From Mycolicibacterium malmesburyense (lineage in GTDB: Bacteria > Actinomycetota > Actinomycetes > Mycobacteriales > Mycobacteriaceae), in contig NZ_CVTB01000177.1 of NCBI RefSeq assembly GCF_001050015.1, positions 5,335 to 69,334 on the forward strand: a stretch of DNA of 64,000 nt, read 5' to 3'. The translations under genes were made by a program, and so were the position numbers. Position 1 is the first letter of the stretch, and every line of letters begins with the position of its first letter. This document shows, piece by piece, positions 25,477 to 33,941 of this stretch. The notes beneath the pieces are model-generated. The model worked only from the letters and a program-made list of their open reading frames with translations. It did not search any database and had not been told where the DNA came from.

Positions 25477-26639
25477 TCGACCTCGGCGGTGGTGGTGTAG
25501 TGCGCCAAGCCCACCGTCACCGCGCCGCCGACGTCGTTCACGCCGATCACGTCGAGCACCCGCGAACTCGCGTTCGATATCGCCAGGATGCCGTTGTCGG
25601 CGAGGCGCTGCACCACCCGATCGGCGGGCACGTCGTTGACCGCGAAACTCAGTACGGGGATCCGTGATTCGGGTTGGCCGATGACCATGACCGTCGACAG
25701 CGAGCGCAGCGAGATCAGCAGGTAGTCGAACAACCGACTCATGTAGGCGTTCGCCGAGTGCATCGAGATCGCCAGGCGTTCGCGGCGCGTGCCGTGCGCG
25801 TTCTCGTCGAGCGAGGCCAGGTATTCGATGCTCGCCACCACACCGGCGAGCAGCCCGAACTGATGCGCGCCGACCTCGAGGCGGGCCGCCCCGGTCGCGC
25901 CCGGGTCGAGCGAGACCGAACCGAAGGAGTCGATGAGTGACGGATCACGAAAAACCAAGGCGCCGATGGGCGGTCCGCCCCACGCGAGCGCGTTGACCGC
26001 CACCACGTCGGCGTCGATCTCGTCGATGTCCATCAGCTGGTAGGGCGCGGCCGCGGAGTGGTCGACGACGACCATCGCGCCCTGATCGTGTGCCAGCTTC
26101 GTCACCGCTCGCAGGTCGGTCACGGTGCCCAAAGTCGAAGAGGCAGAGGTGATTGCGACCAACCGGGTCGGCTTGGTGACCAGACTTTCCCACTGCCAAC
26201 TGGGCAGTTCGCCGGTCTCGATGTCGACCTCGGCCCACTTCACCTTGGCGCCATAGCGATTGGCAGCACGCAGCCACGGCGCGATGTTCGCCTCGTCATC
26301 GAGACGGGTGACCACCACCTCGTAACCGAGGCCCACCCGGGAGGACGACGCGTCCGCCAGTGACGTCAGCAGGATCGCACGATCCGCACCCAGGACGACG
26401 CCCCGGGGATCGGCGCCGACCAGATCGGCCACGGCCACCCGGGCGGCCTCCAACACCGCGGCACTGCGCTGCGCCGACGGGTGCGGGCCCACCGGTGTGG
26501 GCATCGACCCGCGGAACGCCGTGGACACCGCGCGGCCCACCGCGTCGGGCAACAACATGCCGCTCTGGGCGTCGAACCGCACCCATCCATCGCCCAGGGA
26601 CGGGTGCAAACCGCGCACCCGGGCGACGTCGTATGCCAT
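25443..26639 (-). CDS. Cysteine desulfurase-like protein lacking the PLP lysine (Rv3778c-like)
   Basis: A 398-residue class V aminotransferase-fold protein. Segments typical of the fold are present: [39 protein letters not shown] with the PLP-nitrogen Asp. Where desulfurases have H-K before the GP motif, this protein reads [13 protein letters not shown], so the Schiff-base lysine is replaced (Ala about 219). No clear active-site Cys loop is visible. It may be a non-catalytic or differently acting homologue. ATG at 26639 is the chosen start; an upstream codon at 26681 would add 14 residues. Confidence 0.82.
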   Translation of the reverse strand: MAYDVARVRGLHPSLGDGWVRFDAQSGMLLPDAVGRAVSTAFRGSMPTPVGPHPSAQRSAAVLEAARVAVADLVGADPRGVVLGADRAILLTSLADASSSRVGLGYEVVVTRLDDEANIAPWLRAANRYGAKVKWAEVDIETGELPSWQWESLVTKPTRLVAITSASSTLGTVTDLRAVTKLAHDQGAMVVVDHSAAAPYQLMDIDEIDADVVAVNALAWGGPPIGALVFRDPSLIDSFGSVSLDPGATGAARLEVGAHQFGLLAGVVASIEYLASLDENAHGTRRERLAISMHSANAYMSRLFDYLLISLRSLSTVMVIGQPESRIPVLSFAVNDVPADRVVQRLADNGILAISNASSRVLDVIGVNDVGGAVTVGLAHYTTTAEVDQLVRALASLG

Positions 26640-27054
26640 GCCAGCCCACCTTCGAGCTTCCGTGAGTTCACAAACCGACACGATTCTGCCGATAGTCGGC
26701 CCGACCCGCCATGCCGGACTGGGTCTGCTGGGCAGCCATACTAGTCCAGTGACCTTGGCGTTCGGGGCGCTAAACCCGTTGTCGTTGCTGGTCAGCCCGA
26801 CGGCACCGGCCGGTCGTGCCAGCAGGTTAACGAAAGGGCTTGTCCACCGTGGTAGCTATGTGTGACGCCGTTTGCTCGGTGACCGGCATCCGTCCGTCGC
26901 CGGGTTTGCGGTGGCCGGGGGACGTTCGCCCGTGCGCCACGCGGCGACCGCCTCGCGGGCAACGCGACTAATGTCGCTAGATGGTCCGTGGTCGAGGGTG
27001 GGATCGCCGGACCCAGCGACGAATGGCGTGGAGATTAGAGGGAACGCAGGGAGT
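26640..27054. other. 415-bp region without a convincing gene
   Basis: It lies between the divergent desulfurase-like gene and bpa. The only open stretch is a GTG-initiated 37-codon frame (26750-26863) with no recognisable product. In M. tuberculosis a large membrane glycosyltransferase gene (Rv3779) sits at this place; I see nothing like it here. The last 100 bp contain possible -10 sequences for bpa (TAATGT, TAGATG near 26970) with a longish leader. Confidence 0.6.
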
Positions 27055-27558
27055 ATGACCGACGACGACAACATCGAGATCATCAGCGGGCAGAACACCG
27101 ACGCCGAGAGCGACGAGGAAAACGACGGCAAATCGCTGACCGACCTCGTCGAGCAACCCGCGAAGGTGATGCGGATCGGCACCATGATCAAGCAGCTCCT
27201 CGACGAGGTGCGGGCGGCGCCGCTGGACGACGCCAGCCGCCACCGGCTCCGCGAGATCCACCGCACGAGCATCACCGAGCTGGAGGAGGGCCTGGCCCCC
27301 GAACTGCGCGACGAGCTCGAGCGGCTGACGCTGCCGTTCACCGAAGAGGGAGTGCCGTCGGACGCCGAGCTGCGCATCGCGCAGGCCCAGCTGGTGGGTT
27401 GGCTGGAAGGCCTGTTCCACGGCATCCAGACGGCGCTGTTCGCCCAGCAGATGGCGGCCCGCCAGCAGCTGGAGCAGATGCGGGGACAGGGCGCGCTGCC
27501 CCCCGGCATGGCGGTGCGCGGAAACCCGTCGCATCCGGGGACCGGACAGTACCTCTAG
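27055..27558 (+). CDS. bpa: Bacterial proteasome activator Bpa/PafE
   Basis: A 167-residue ring-forming proteasome activator. It has an acidic disordered N-terminus (about 1-30), a four-helix core (SLTDLVEQPAKVMRIGTMIK through GIQTALFAQQMAARQQLEQM) and a flexible tail ending GQYL. That C-terminal motif docks into the 20S alpha-ring and opens the gate without ATP. The sequence is complete and matches Rv3780. Probably degrades unfolded proteins such as HspR. wzt begins 9 nt downstream. Confidence 0.93.
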   Translation: MTDDDNIEIISGQNTDAESDEENDGKSLTDLVEQPAKVMRIGTMIKQLLDEVRAAPLDDASRHRLREIHRTSITELEEGLAPELRDELERLTLPFTEEGVPSDAELRIAQAQLVGWLEGLFHGIQTALFAQQMAARQQLEQMRGQGALPPGMAVRGNPSHPGTGQYL

Positions 27559-27567
27559 AGGCCGGCG

Positions 27568-28359
27568 GTGGTCCCCCACATCGAGACGCGCAACGCATGG
27601 GTCGAGTTTCCGATCTTCGATGCGAAGTCGCGCTCGTTGAAGAAGGCGTTCCTGGGCAAGGCCGGCGGCGCCATCGGACGCAACGAATCCAACGTCGTGG
27701 TCATCGAGGCGCTGCGGGACATCACCATGTCGTTGGAGCTCGGCGACCGCGTGGGCCTGGTGGGGCACAACGGTGCGGGCAAGTCGACGCTGTTGCGGCT
27801 GCTGTCGGGCATCTACGAGCCGACACGCGGGGTGGCCAGCGTCAGCGGCCGGGTGGCACCGGTGTTCGACCTCGGCGTCGGCATGGACCCGGAGATCTCC
27901 GGCTTCGAGAACATCCTCATCCGCGGCCTGTTCCTGGGACAGACGCGCAAGCAGATGCTGGCCAAGATCGACGAGATCGCGGAGTTCACCGAGCTCGGTG
28001 ACTACCTGTCGATGCCGTTGCGCACGTATTCGACCGGTATGCGCGTGCGTCTGGCGATGGGCGTGGTGACCAGCATCGACCCGGAGATCCTGCTGCTCGA
28101 CGAGGGTATCGGCGCGGTGGACGCCGACTTCCTGAAGAAGGCCCAGACTCGGTTGTCCGAGCTCGTCGCGCGCTCCGGCATCCTGGTGTTCGCCAGCCAC
28201 TCCAACGAGTTTCTGGCCCGGCTTTGCAACACCGCGATGTGGATCGACCACGGCACGATCAAGATGACCGGAGGCATCGAGGATGTCGTCCGCGCGTACG
28301 AGGGCGAGGACGCCGCCCGGACCGTACGTGAAGTGCTCGAAGAGACGCGCCAGGGATGA
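27568..28359 (+). CDS. wzt: Galactan ABC exporter ATPase Wzt (RfbE, Rv3781)
   Basis: A 263-residue ABC ATPase of the polysaccharide/teichoic-acid exporter group. Walker A GHNGAGKST, signature YSTGMRVRLAMG, Walker B ILLLDEGIGAVD, and H-loop FASHSNE. It lacks the C-terminal carbohydrate-binding domain of O-antigen Wzt. With the permease at 29.3 kb it flips lipid-linked galactan to the periplasm. GTG start at 27568. The stop overlaps the glfT1 ATG (ATGA), so the export and priming functions are translationally coupled. Confidence 0.92.
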   Translation: MVPHIETRNAWVEFPIFDAKSRSLKKAFLGKAGGAIGRNESNVVVIEALRDITMSLELGDRVGLVGHNGAGKSTLLRLLSGIYEPTRGVASVSGRVAPVFDLGVGMDPEISGFENILIRGLFLGQTRKQMLAKIDEIAEFTELGDYLSMPLRTYSTGMRVRLAMGVVTSIDPEILLLDEGIGAVDADFLKKAQTRLSELVARSGILVFASHSNEFLARLCNTAMWIDHGTIKMTGGIEDVVRAYEGEDAARTVREVLEETRQG

Positions 28360-29258
28360 CAGAGACCGTGTGCGCGGTGGTGGTCACCCACCGTCGTCCC
28401 GACGAACTGGCCAAGTCGCTGGAGTCGGTGTCGGCGCAGACCCGCACCCCGGACCATCTGATCGTCGTCGACAACGACGACGACCCCCGCGTCGCCGAGC
28501 TGGTGGCCGGGCAGCCGGTGCCGACCACCTACCTCGGTTCTCGCCGAAACCTCGGCGGCGCAGGCGGTTTCGCCTTGGGCATGCTGCATGCGCTGGCATT
28601 GGGCGCGGACTGGGTGTGGTTGGCTGACGACGACGGGCGCCCCGCTGACTCGGAGGTGCTGGGCACGCTGCTCGCATGCGCCGAGCGCCACGGCCTCGCC
28701 GAGGTATCGCCGATGGTCTGCGACATGACCGACCCGGGGCGGCTGGCCTTCCCCTTGCGCCGCGGCCTCGTCTGGCGTCGCCGCGTCGACGAGCTGCGCA
28801 CCGAATCCGGCTCAGATCTCTTGAGGGGCATCGCGTCTCTGTTCAACGGCGCGCTGTTCGCCGCCGCGACGCTGGAGGCCATCGGCGTTCCGGACCTGCG
28901 ACTGTTCGTGCGCGGCGACGAGACCGAACTGCACCGCAGGCTGGTCCGCTCCGGATTGGCGTTCGGCACCTGCCTCGACGCGGTGTACCTGCACCCGCAG
29001 GGCGGTGACGAGTTCAAGCCGATCCTCGGCGGCCGGATGCACACGCAGTACCCCGACGACGAACGCAAACGTTTCTATACCTACCGCAACCGCGGCTATC
29101 TGTTGTCCCAGCCCGGGCTGCGTCGGTTGCAGCTTCAGGAATGGGCTCGGTTCGGCTGGTACTTCCTGGTGTCGCGCCGCGACCCGGCCGGTCTGAGGGA
29201 GTGGATCCGATTGCGGCGCATGGGTCGCAAGGAGAGGTTCGGGAGGCCCGCATCGTGA
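28356..29258 (+). CDS. glfT1: Galactofuranosyltransferase GlfT1
   Basis: A 300-residue GT2-family enzyme that adds the first galactofuranose residues to decaprenyl-PP-GlcNAc-Rha, starting galactan synthesis. GT-A features: VVVTHRRPDELAKSLES at the N-terminus, DxD-like motif in WLADDDGRP, and the acceptor-side region VRGDETELHRRLVRSG with the ED-type catalytic Asp. No membrane helix, consistent with a membrane-associated cytosolic protein. It lies between wzt and wzm, overlapping both by 4 nt. Confidence 0.93.
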   Translation: MTETVCAVVVTHRRPDELAKSLESVSAQTRTPDHLIVVDNDDDPRVAELVAGQPVPTTYLGSRRNLGGAGGFALGMLHALALGADWVWLADDDGRPADSEVLGTLLACAERHGLAEVSPMVCDMTDPGRLAFPLRRGLVWRRRVDELRTESGSDLLRGIASLFNGALFAAATLEAIGVPDLRLFVRGDETELHRRLVRSGLAFGTCLDAVYLHPQGGDEFKPILGGRMHTQYPDDERKRFYTYRNRGYLLSQPGLRRLQLQEWARFGWYFLVSRRDPAGLREWIRLRRMGRKERFGRPAS

Positions 29259-30085
29259 CGTTCACCGACGCCGCCGCGCAGTCGCGGACGATGAGCCGGG
29301 CTTGGGGCGACCTCGTCGCCGGCTTCGGCAAGCACGAACTGTGGCTGCACCTCGGCTGGCAGGACATCAAACAGCGCTACCGCCGTTCGGTGCTCGGTCC
29401 CTTCTGGATCACGATCGCCACCGGCGCGACCGCGGTCGCGATGGGCCTGCTGTACTCCAAACTGTTCAAACTCGAGCTGTCCGAACATCTTCCGTACGTC
29501 ACCCTCGGGCTGATCGTGTGGAACCTGATCAACGCGGCGATCCTCGAGGGCGCCGACGTGTTCGTGGCCAACGAGGGCCTGATCAAACAGTTGCCGACGC
29601 CGCTGTCGGTACACGTCTATCGACTGGTGTGGCGACAGATACTCCTGTTCGGGCACAACATGATCATCTTCGTCATCATCGCGATCATCTATCCCAAGCC
29701 GTGGAAGTGGACCGACCTCGCGGTCATCCCGGCGCTCGGCCTGATCGTGCTGAACTGCATCTGGGTGTCGCTGTGCTTCGGCATCCTGGCCACCCGCTAC
29801 CGCGACATCAGCCCGCTGCTGGTCAGCCTGGTGCAGCTGTTGTTCTTCATGACCCCGATCATCTGGAACGAGTCCACCCTGCAGCAGCAGGGCGCCGAGC
29901 AGTACGCCAAGGTGGTCGAGCTCAACCCGCTACTGCACTACCTCGACATCGTGCGGGCCCCGCTGCTTGGCGCCGATCAGGAACTGCGCCACTGGCTCGT
30001 GGTGATCGCGCTGACCGTGATCGGCTGGATCTTCGCGGCGTTCGCCATGCGGCAGTACCGGGCCCGCGTCGCGTATTGGGTGTAA
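29255..30085 (+). CDS. wzm: Galactan ABC exporter permease Wzm (RfbD, Rv3783)
   Basis: A 276-residue ABC-2 permease with six predicted membrane helices. The N-terminal amphipathic HLGWQDIKQRYRRSVLGPFW is the family signature. It forms the channel partner of Wzt. The GTG at 29255 is chosen since it overlaps the glfT1 stop (GTGA). Further upstream the frame is open but inside glfT1. Confidence 0.92.
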   Translation: MTFTDAAAQSRTMSRAWGDLVAGFGKHELWLHLGWQDIKQRYRRSVLGPFWITIATGATAVAMGLLYSKLFKLELSEHLPYVTLGLIVWNLINAAILEGADVFVANEGLIKQLPTPLSVHVYRLVWRQILLFGHNMIIFVIIAIIYPKPWKWTDLAVIPALGLIVLNCIWVSLCFGILATRYRDISPLLVSLVQLLFFMTPIIWNESTLQQQGAEQYAKVVELNPLLHYLDIVRAPLLGADQELRHWLVVIALTVIGWIFAAFAMRQYRARVAYWV

Positions 30086-30126
30086 GCGCGCGGAACTCCG
30101 GCGCGGCCCGCGCCCGTTATGCGGAT

Positions 30127-30447
30127 ATGAGCATCCCGCCATACCAGCCGCCGTCGTCCACGCCGTCCGCGCCGACGGGCACGTTGACGTGCCCGAAGTG
30201 TGCGGGCTCCATGCGGACGTACGAACGCAACGGCATCCACTTGGAGCAGTGCGACACCTGCCGCGGCATCTTTCTCGACTTCGGCGAGCTGGAGTCGCTG
30301 ACTCAGATGGAGAACCGGTTCGTGCAGAGCGCGCCGCCGCCTTCGCCGCCTCATCAGCCGGGATACGGTTACGGCCCCGGTTGGGGACATCGCGGCAACA
30401 AGTACTACCGCAAGCAGGGATTCGGCCGGCTGTTCTTCTCCAGCTAG
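30127..30447 (+). CDS. zf-TFIIB zinc-ribbon protein
   Basis: A 106-residue protein. It has a Pro/Ser-rich N-terminus, then a four-Cys zinc ribbon (CPKCAGSM ... LEQCDTCRGIFLDFGELE) of the zf-TFIIB family, and a Gly/Tyr/His-rich tail (QPGYGYGPGWGHRGNKYYRK). DNA or RNA binding is possible but unproven. Located 41 nt after wzm; the stop overlaps the convergent phosphotransferase gene by 4 nt. Confidence 0.85.
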   Translation: MSIPPYQPPSSTPSAPTGTLTCPKCAGSMRTYERNGIHLEQCDTCRGIFLDFGELESLTQMENRFVQSAPPPSPPHQPGYGYGPGWGHRGNKYYRKQGFGRLFFSS

Positions 30448-31220
30448 AACATCCGCGCACAGGCCGCCGCCAGCATTTCGTCGTCGGGGTGATGAGCCGC
30501 CGCCTGCACGACCGCCGCGCGTGCGAACGCGTCGAGCACCGGCCACGGATCTGCGTCGGGCAGCGCGGGACCACCGGCGCCGCGGTACGCGTCGAGGAAG
30601 TTCCTCCAGTCGTCGTCCGGGATGAGCCCGGCCGCCCAGAACCCCGCCGGCCGCGCGAGATCCCACGCCGGATCGCCGGCCCCCAGATCGTCGACATCGA
30701 GCAGAAGCCACCGTGAATGGTGGCGGCCGAGCTGACCCAGATGGAAGTCGCCGTGCACGAGCGTCGTTGGCCGGTCGCGCGAACCCGCTCGCCACGCCGC
30801 ATCGGGAAGAGCGGCCGCCGCCCGTCGCACCGACGGATTCCCTCCCCGCAGCATGTCGACCGCGCGGCGCAGCCGTCGCGGCCAGCCGTGTGCAGGTGTC
30901 CGCGTCGGCCGCGGTTCTCGGTGCAGCTGCGCGAGCAACTCCCCGGCTTGCGACCACGGTAGCGACTCCGGTTGCGGGGCAACCACGTCCACGCGCGGCC
31001 ACCGGCTGCGCCACCGCGCTCCGACCGGTTCTGGGGCCGTCGACAGCGGGGAGAGCAGGCAGTCCGACCGAGCGGCGATGCCCAGCCGGACCGTCAACGC
31101 ACGCGGATCAGTACCCGCACGGTGAAGCTTGCAGACGATGTCGCCGTCGACGACGATCTCCGCACCGGACCGGGTCTGCACCCTTTGCAACCTAGCGACG
31201 TGGGGGCGGCAGCAGGACAC
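30444..31220 (-). CDS. Phosphotransferase (APH-fold) family protein
   Basis: A 258-residue kinase-fold protein with catalytic motif HGDFHLGQ and metal motif LLDVDDLGAGDPAWDLA. The N-lobe is short, without a clear glycine-rich loop. Substrate unknown; aminoglycosides are one of many possibilities and nothing points to them. GTG start at 31220, 53 bp from the divergent GtrA gene. It interrupts the otherwise collinear arabinogalactan genes on the plus strand. Confidence 0.8.
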   Translation of the reverse strand: MSCCRPHVARLQRVQTRSGAEIVVDGDIVCKLHRAGTDPRALTVRLGIAARSDCLLSPLSTAPEPVGARWRSRWPRVDVVAPQPESLPWSQAGELLAQLHREPRPTRTPAHGWPRRLRRAVDMLRGGNPSVRRAAAALPDAAWRAGSRDRPTTLVHGDFHLGQLGRHHSRWLLLDVDDLGAGDPAWDLARPAGFWAAGLIPDDDWRNFLDAYRGAGGPALPDADPWPVLDAFARAAVVQAAAHHPDDEMLAAACARMF

Positions 31221-31261
31221 ACATTCACGCGTGGGCTGGGGTCGATGAGTTTGTGTCCACG

Positions 31262-31267
31262 TAAGCT
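31262..31267 (+). promoter_or_regulatory. -10 box TAAGCT for the GtrA-like gene
   Basis: TAAGCT and then 6 nt to the GTG at 31274; leaderless spacing. Confidence 0.5.
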
Positions 31268-31273
31268 GCCCGG

Positions 31274-31687
31274 GTGGCCGAGCCCCCGATGCAGCCCGCC
31301 CTGAGCCTGGGCACCCAGGTCTGGCGGTTCATCGTCACCGGTGGATTCTCGGCGATCGTCGACTTCGGCCTGTACGTGCTGCTCTACCGGGTCGGTGGAA
31401 TGCAGCCCGACCTGGCCAAGGCGCTCGGCTGGGTCGCAGGCACGACGACGGCGTACATGCTCAACCGGCGCTGGACGTTCCGCGCGCCGCCGAGCCACGC
31501 CCGGATGGCCGCGGTGTGGGGGCTCTACATCACGACATTCGTCGTCCAGGTCGGGCTCAACCACCTGTTCCTCGACCTGCTGGACTACACGCCGACCGCA
31601 GTCGTCGTCGCGTTCGTCATCGCCCAGGGCACCGCGACCGTGATCAACTTCGCCGTCCAGCGGGCGGTGATCTTCCGCCTGCGATAG
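31274..31687 (+). CDS. GtrA-family membrane protein (Rv3789-like)
   Basis: A 137-residue protein with four membrane helices. The GtrA signature is [20 protein letters not shown] and [10 protein letters not shown]. The M. tuberculosis homologue Rv3789 has been proposed to flip decaprenylphosphoryl-arabinose or to recruit AftA. The location just upstream of dprE1 supports a role in that pathway. GTG start with a leaderless-type -10. Which of the two proposed roles applies cannot be decided from sequence. Confidence 0.9.
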   Translation: MAEPPMQPALSLGTQVWRFIVTGGFSAIVDFGLYVLLYRVGGMQPDLAKALGWVAGTTTAYMLNRRWTFRAPPSHARMAAVWGLYITTFVVQVGLNHLFLDLLDYTPTAVVVAFVIAQGTATVINFAVQRAVIFRLR

Positions 31688-31744
31688 CCGGCGCGCCCGT
31701 CACCGGCCGAAATGCGGCGCACCGAGGCGCTCACGACGGCACGG

Positions 31745-31750
31745 TACCCT
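31745..31750 (+). promoter_or_regulatory. -10 box TACCCT for the dprE1 operon
   Basis: TACCCT lies 7 nt upstream of the dprE1 ATG at 31758, fitting a leaderless transcript for dprE1-dprE2-aftA-embC. Confidence 0.5.
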
Positions 31751-31757
31751 CGTTTCG

Positions 31758-33158
31758 ATGTCCGAGAACCTGCCGACGACCTCGCGTGCCCTGACCGGCT
31801 TCGGTCGCACCGCACCGTCCGTCGCACAGGTGCTGAGCACCCCGGACGTCGACCTGATCGCACGGGCGGTTCGCGACGCCGCCGACCGCAGCGCATCCAG
31901 CCCGTCGTTCCTGCACCGGGGCGTCCTCGCCCGCGGGCTGGGCCGCTCCTACGGCGACCAGGCATGCAACGGCGGCGGTCTCGTCGTGGATATGACCGCC
32001 CTGCACGGGATCCACTCGATCAGCGCCGACACGGCGGTGGCCGACGTCGACGCGGGCGTGAGCCTCGATCAGCTGATGAAGGCGGCGCTGCCGTTCGGGC
32101 TGTGGGTGCCTGTGCTGCCGGGCACCCGACAGGTCACCGTCGGCGGCGCGATCGCGTCGGACATCCACGGCAAGAACCACCACAGTGCGGGCAGCTTCGG
32201 CAACCACGTGCTGTCGATGGACCTGCTGATGGCCGACGGCGAGGTTCACACCCTGAGCCCCGACGGCCCCGACGCCGAGCTGTTCTGGGCGACCGTGGGC
32301 GGAAACGGTCTCACCGGGATCGTGCTGCGCGCGCGAATCGCGATGACGCGCACCGAGACCGCGTACTTCATCGCCGACGGTGTCTCCACCAACGACCTCG
32401 ACGAGACGATCGCGGTCCACCTCGACGGCAGCGAGGACCGCTACACCTACTCCAGCGCCTGGTTCGACCTGATCAGCCCGCCGCCCAAACTCGGAAGGGC
32501 CTCGATCAGCCGCGGCAGCCTGGCCACGCTCGACCAGCTGCCCCCGAAACTCGCCAAAGACCCGCTCAAATTCGATGCGCCGCAACTGCTCTCGGTGCCG
32601 GACATCTTCCCCGTCAGCGCGATGAACAAGCTGTCGTTCATGGCGATCGGCGAGGTGTATTACCGCCTCGGCGGAACCTACACCGGCAAGATCATGAACC
32701 TGTCGCAGTTCTACCACATGCTGGATCTGGTCAGCGGGTGGAACAACGCTTACGGCCCAGCGGGTTTCGCGCAGCATCAATTCCTGGTGCCGCCCGATGC
32801 GCTCGAGGAGTTCAAGGCGATCATCCGCTGGATCCAGACCCGCGGGCACTACTCGGCGCTGAACGTGTTCAAACTGTTCGGTCCCGGAAACCGCGCGCCG
32901 CTGAGCTTCCCGATGGCCGGTTGGAACGTGGCGATGGATTTCCCGAACCGGCACGGGGTCAACGAATTCCTCAACGAACTCGACGAACGGGTCATGGAGT
33001 TCGGTGGGCGGGTTTACACCGCGAAGGACTCACGAGTCAGCGCGGAGAGGTTCCACAAGATGTATCCCCGGATCGACGAGTGGATCGCCGTGCGCCGCAA
33101 GGCCGACCCGAACGGCGTCTTCGCATCCGACATGGCCCGACGCTTGGAGCTGCTGTAG
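31758..33158 (+). CDS. dprE1: Decaprenylphosphoryl-beta-D-ribose 2'-oxidase DprE1
   Basis: A 466-residue FAD-dependent oxidase of the VAO type. With DprE2 it epimerises decaprenyl-P-ribose to decaprenyl-P-arabinose, the only arabinose donor for the cell wall. FAD-domain segments: [48 protein letters not shown]. The catalytic lysine is Lys423 (AKDSR; Lys418 of M. tuberculosis). At the site of M. tuberculosis Cys387 this protein has Ala392 (GWNVAMDFP). The offset of five residues holds for both positions. Stop is directly followed by the dprE2 ATG. Confidence 0.96.
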   Translation: MSENLPTTSRALTGFGRTAPSVAQVLSTPDVDLIARAVRDAADRSASSPSFLHRGVLARGLGRSYGDQACNGGGLVVDMTALHGIHSISADTAVADVDAGVSLDQLMKAALPFGLWVPVLPGTRQVTVGGAIASDIHGKNHHSAGSFGNHVLSMDLLMADGEVHTLSPDGPDAELFWATVGGNGLTGIVLRARIAMTRTETAYFIADGVSTNDLDETIAVHLDGSEDRYTYSSAWFDLISPPPKLGRASISRGSLATLDQLPPKLAKDPLKFDAPQLLSVPDIFPVSAMNKLSFMAIGEVYYRLGGTYTGKIMNLSQFYHMLDLVSGWNNAYGPAGFAQHQFLVPPDALEEFKAIIRWIQTRGHYSALNVFKLFGPGNRAPLSFPMAGWNVAMDFPNRHGVNEFLNELDERVMEFGGRVYTAKDSRVSAERFHKMYPRIDEWIAVRRKADPNGVFASDMARRLELL

Positions 33159-33941
33159 ATGGTTCTTGATGCCGTAGGTAACCCCCAGACCATCCTGCTG
33201 CTCGGCGGGACATCGGAGATCGGACTGGCGATCTGTGAGCGCTACCTGCGCAATGCGCACGCGCGCATCGTCCTCGCCGACCTGCCGAACCATCCGCGCA
33301 AGGACGACGCCATCGCCGCGATGACGGCGGCGGGGGCCAAGTCCGTCGAATGGATCGACTTCGACGGCACCGACACCGCCGGGCATCGTGACGTCATTGA
33401 CAAGGCCTGGGCCGGTGGTGATGTCGATGTGGCGATCGTGGCCTTCGGCCTGCTCGGGGACGCCGAGGAGCTGTGGCAGAACCAGGCGAAGGCCGTCCAG
33501 GCCGCCCAGATCAATTACACCGCAGCGGTTTCGGTGGGCGTGCTGCTCGGAGAGAAGATGCGGGCCCAGGGCTTCGGGCAGATCATCGCGATGAGCTCGG
33601 CGGCCGGTGAGCGCGTGAGGCGGTCCAACTTCGTGTACGGATCGACGAAGGCCGGCCTGGACGGCTTCTACCTCGGCCTCGGAGAGGCGTTGCGCGAGTA
33701 CGGCGTTCGGGTACTGGTCATCCGTCCCGGACAGGTGCGCACCACCACCACCATCGAGCACTGGAAGGCCACCGGCGCCAAGGAAGCGCCGTTCACCGTC
33801 GACAAGGAGGACGTCGCCGAGCTTGCGGTCACGGCGGCGGCCAAGGGCAAGGAACTGGTATGGGCGCCGGGAGCCTTCCGGTACGTGATGATGGTGCTGC
33901 GCCACATCCCGCGGCCGATCTTCCGCAAGCTACCCATCTGA
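33159..33941 (+). CDS. dprE2: Decaprenylphosphoryl-2-keto-erythro-pentose reductase DprE2
   Basis: A 260-residue SDR that reduces the keto intermediate from DprE1 to decaprenyl-P-arabinose. Cofactor loop [12 protein letters not shown], catalytic Ser in [10 protein letters not shown] and YxxxK in YGSTKAG. A C-terminal hydrophobic stretch probably anchors it to the membrane. The ATG immediately follows the dprE1 stop, and its own stop overlaps the aftA start (TGATG), so stoichiometric expression is likely. Confidence 0.95.
   Translation: MVLDAVGNPQTILLLGGTSEIGLAICERYLRNAHARIVLADLPNHPRKDDAIAAMTAAGAKSVEWIDFDGTDTAGHRDVIDKAWAGGDVDVAIVAFGLLGDAEELWQNQAKAVQAAQINYTAAVSVGVLLGEKMRAQGFGQIIAMSSAAGERVRRSNFVYGSTKAGLDGFYLGLGEALREYGVRVLVIRPGQVRTTTTIEHWKATGAKEAPFTVDKEDVAELAVTAAAKGKELVWAPGAFRYVMMVLRHIPRPIFRKLPI

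Noticed and set aside
26750..26863. A 37-codon GTG frame in the gap before bpa
   Set aside because: No ribosome binding site, no clear TANNNT at leaderless distance and no recognisable product.
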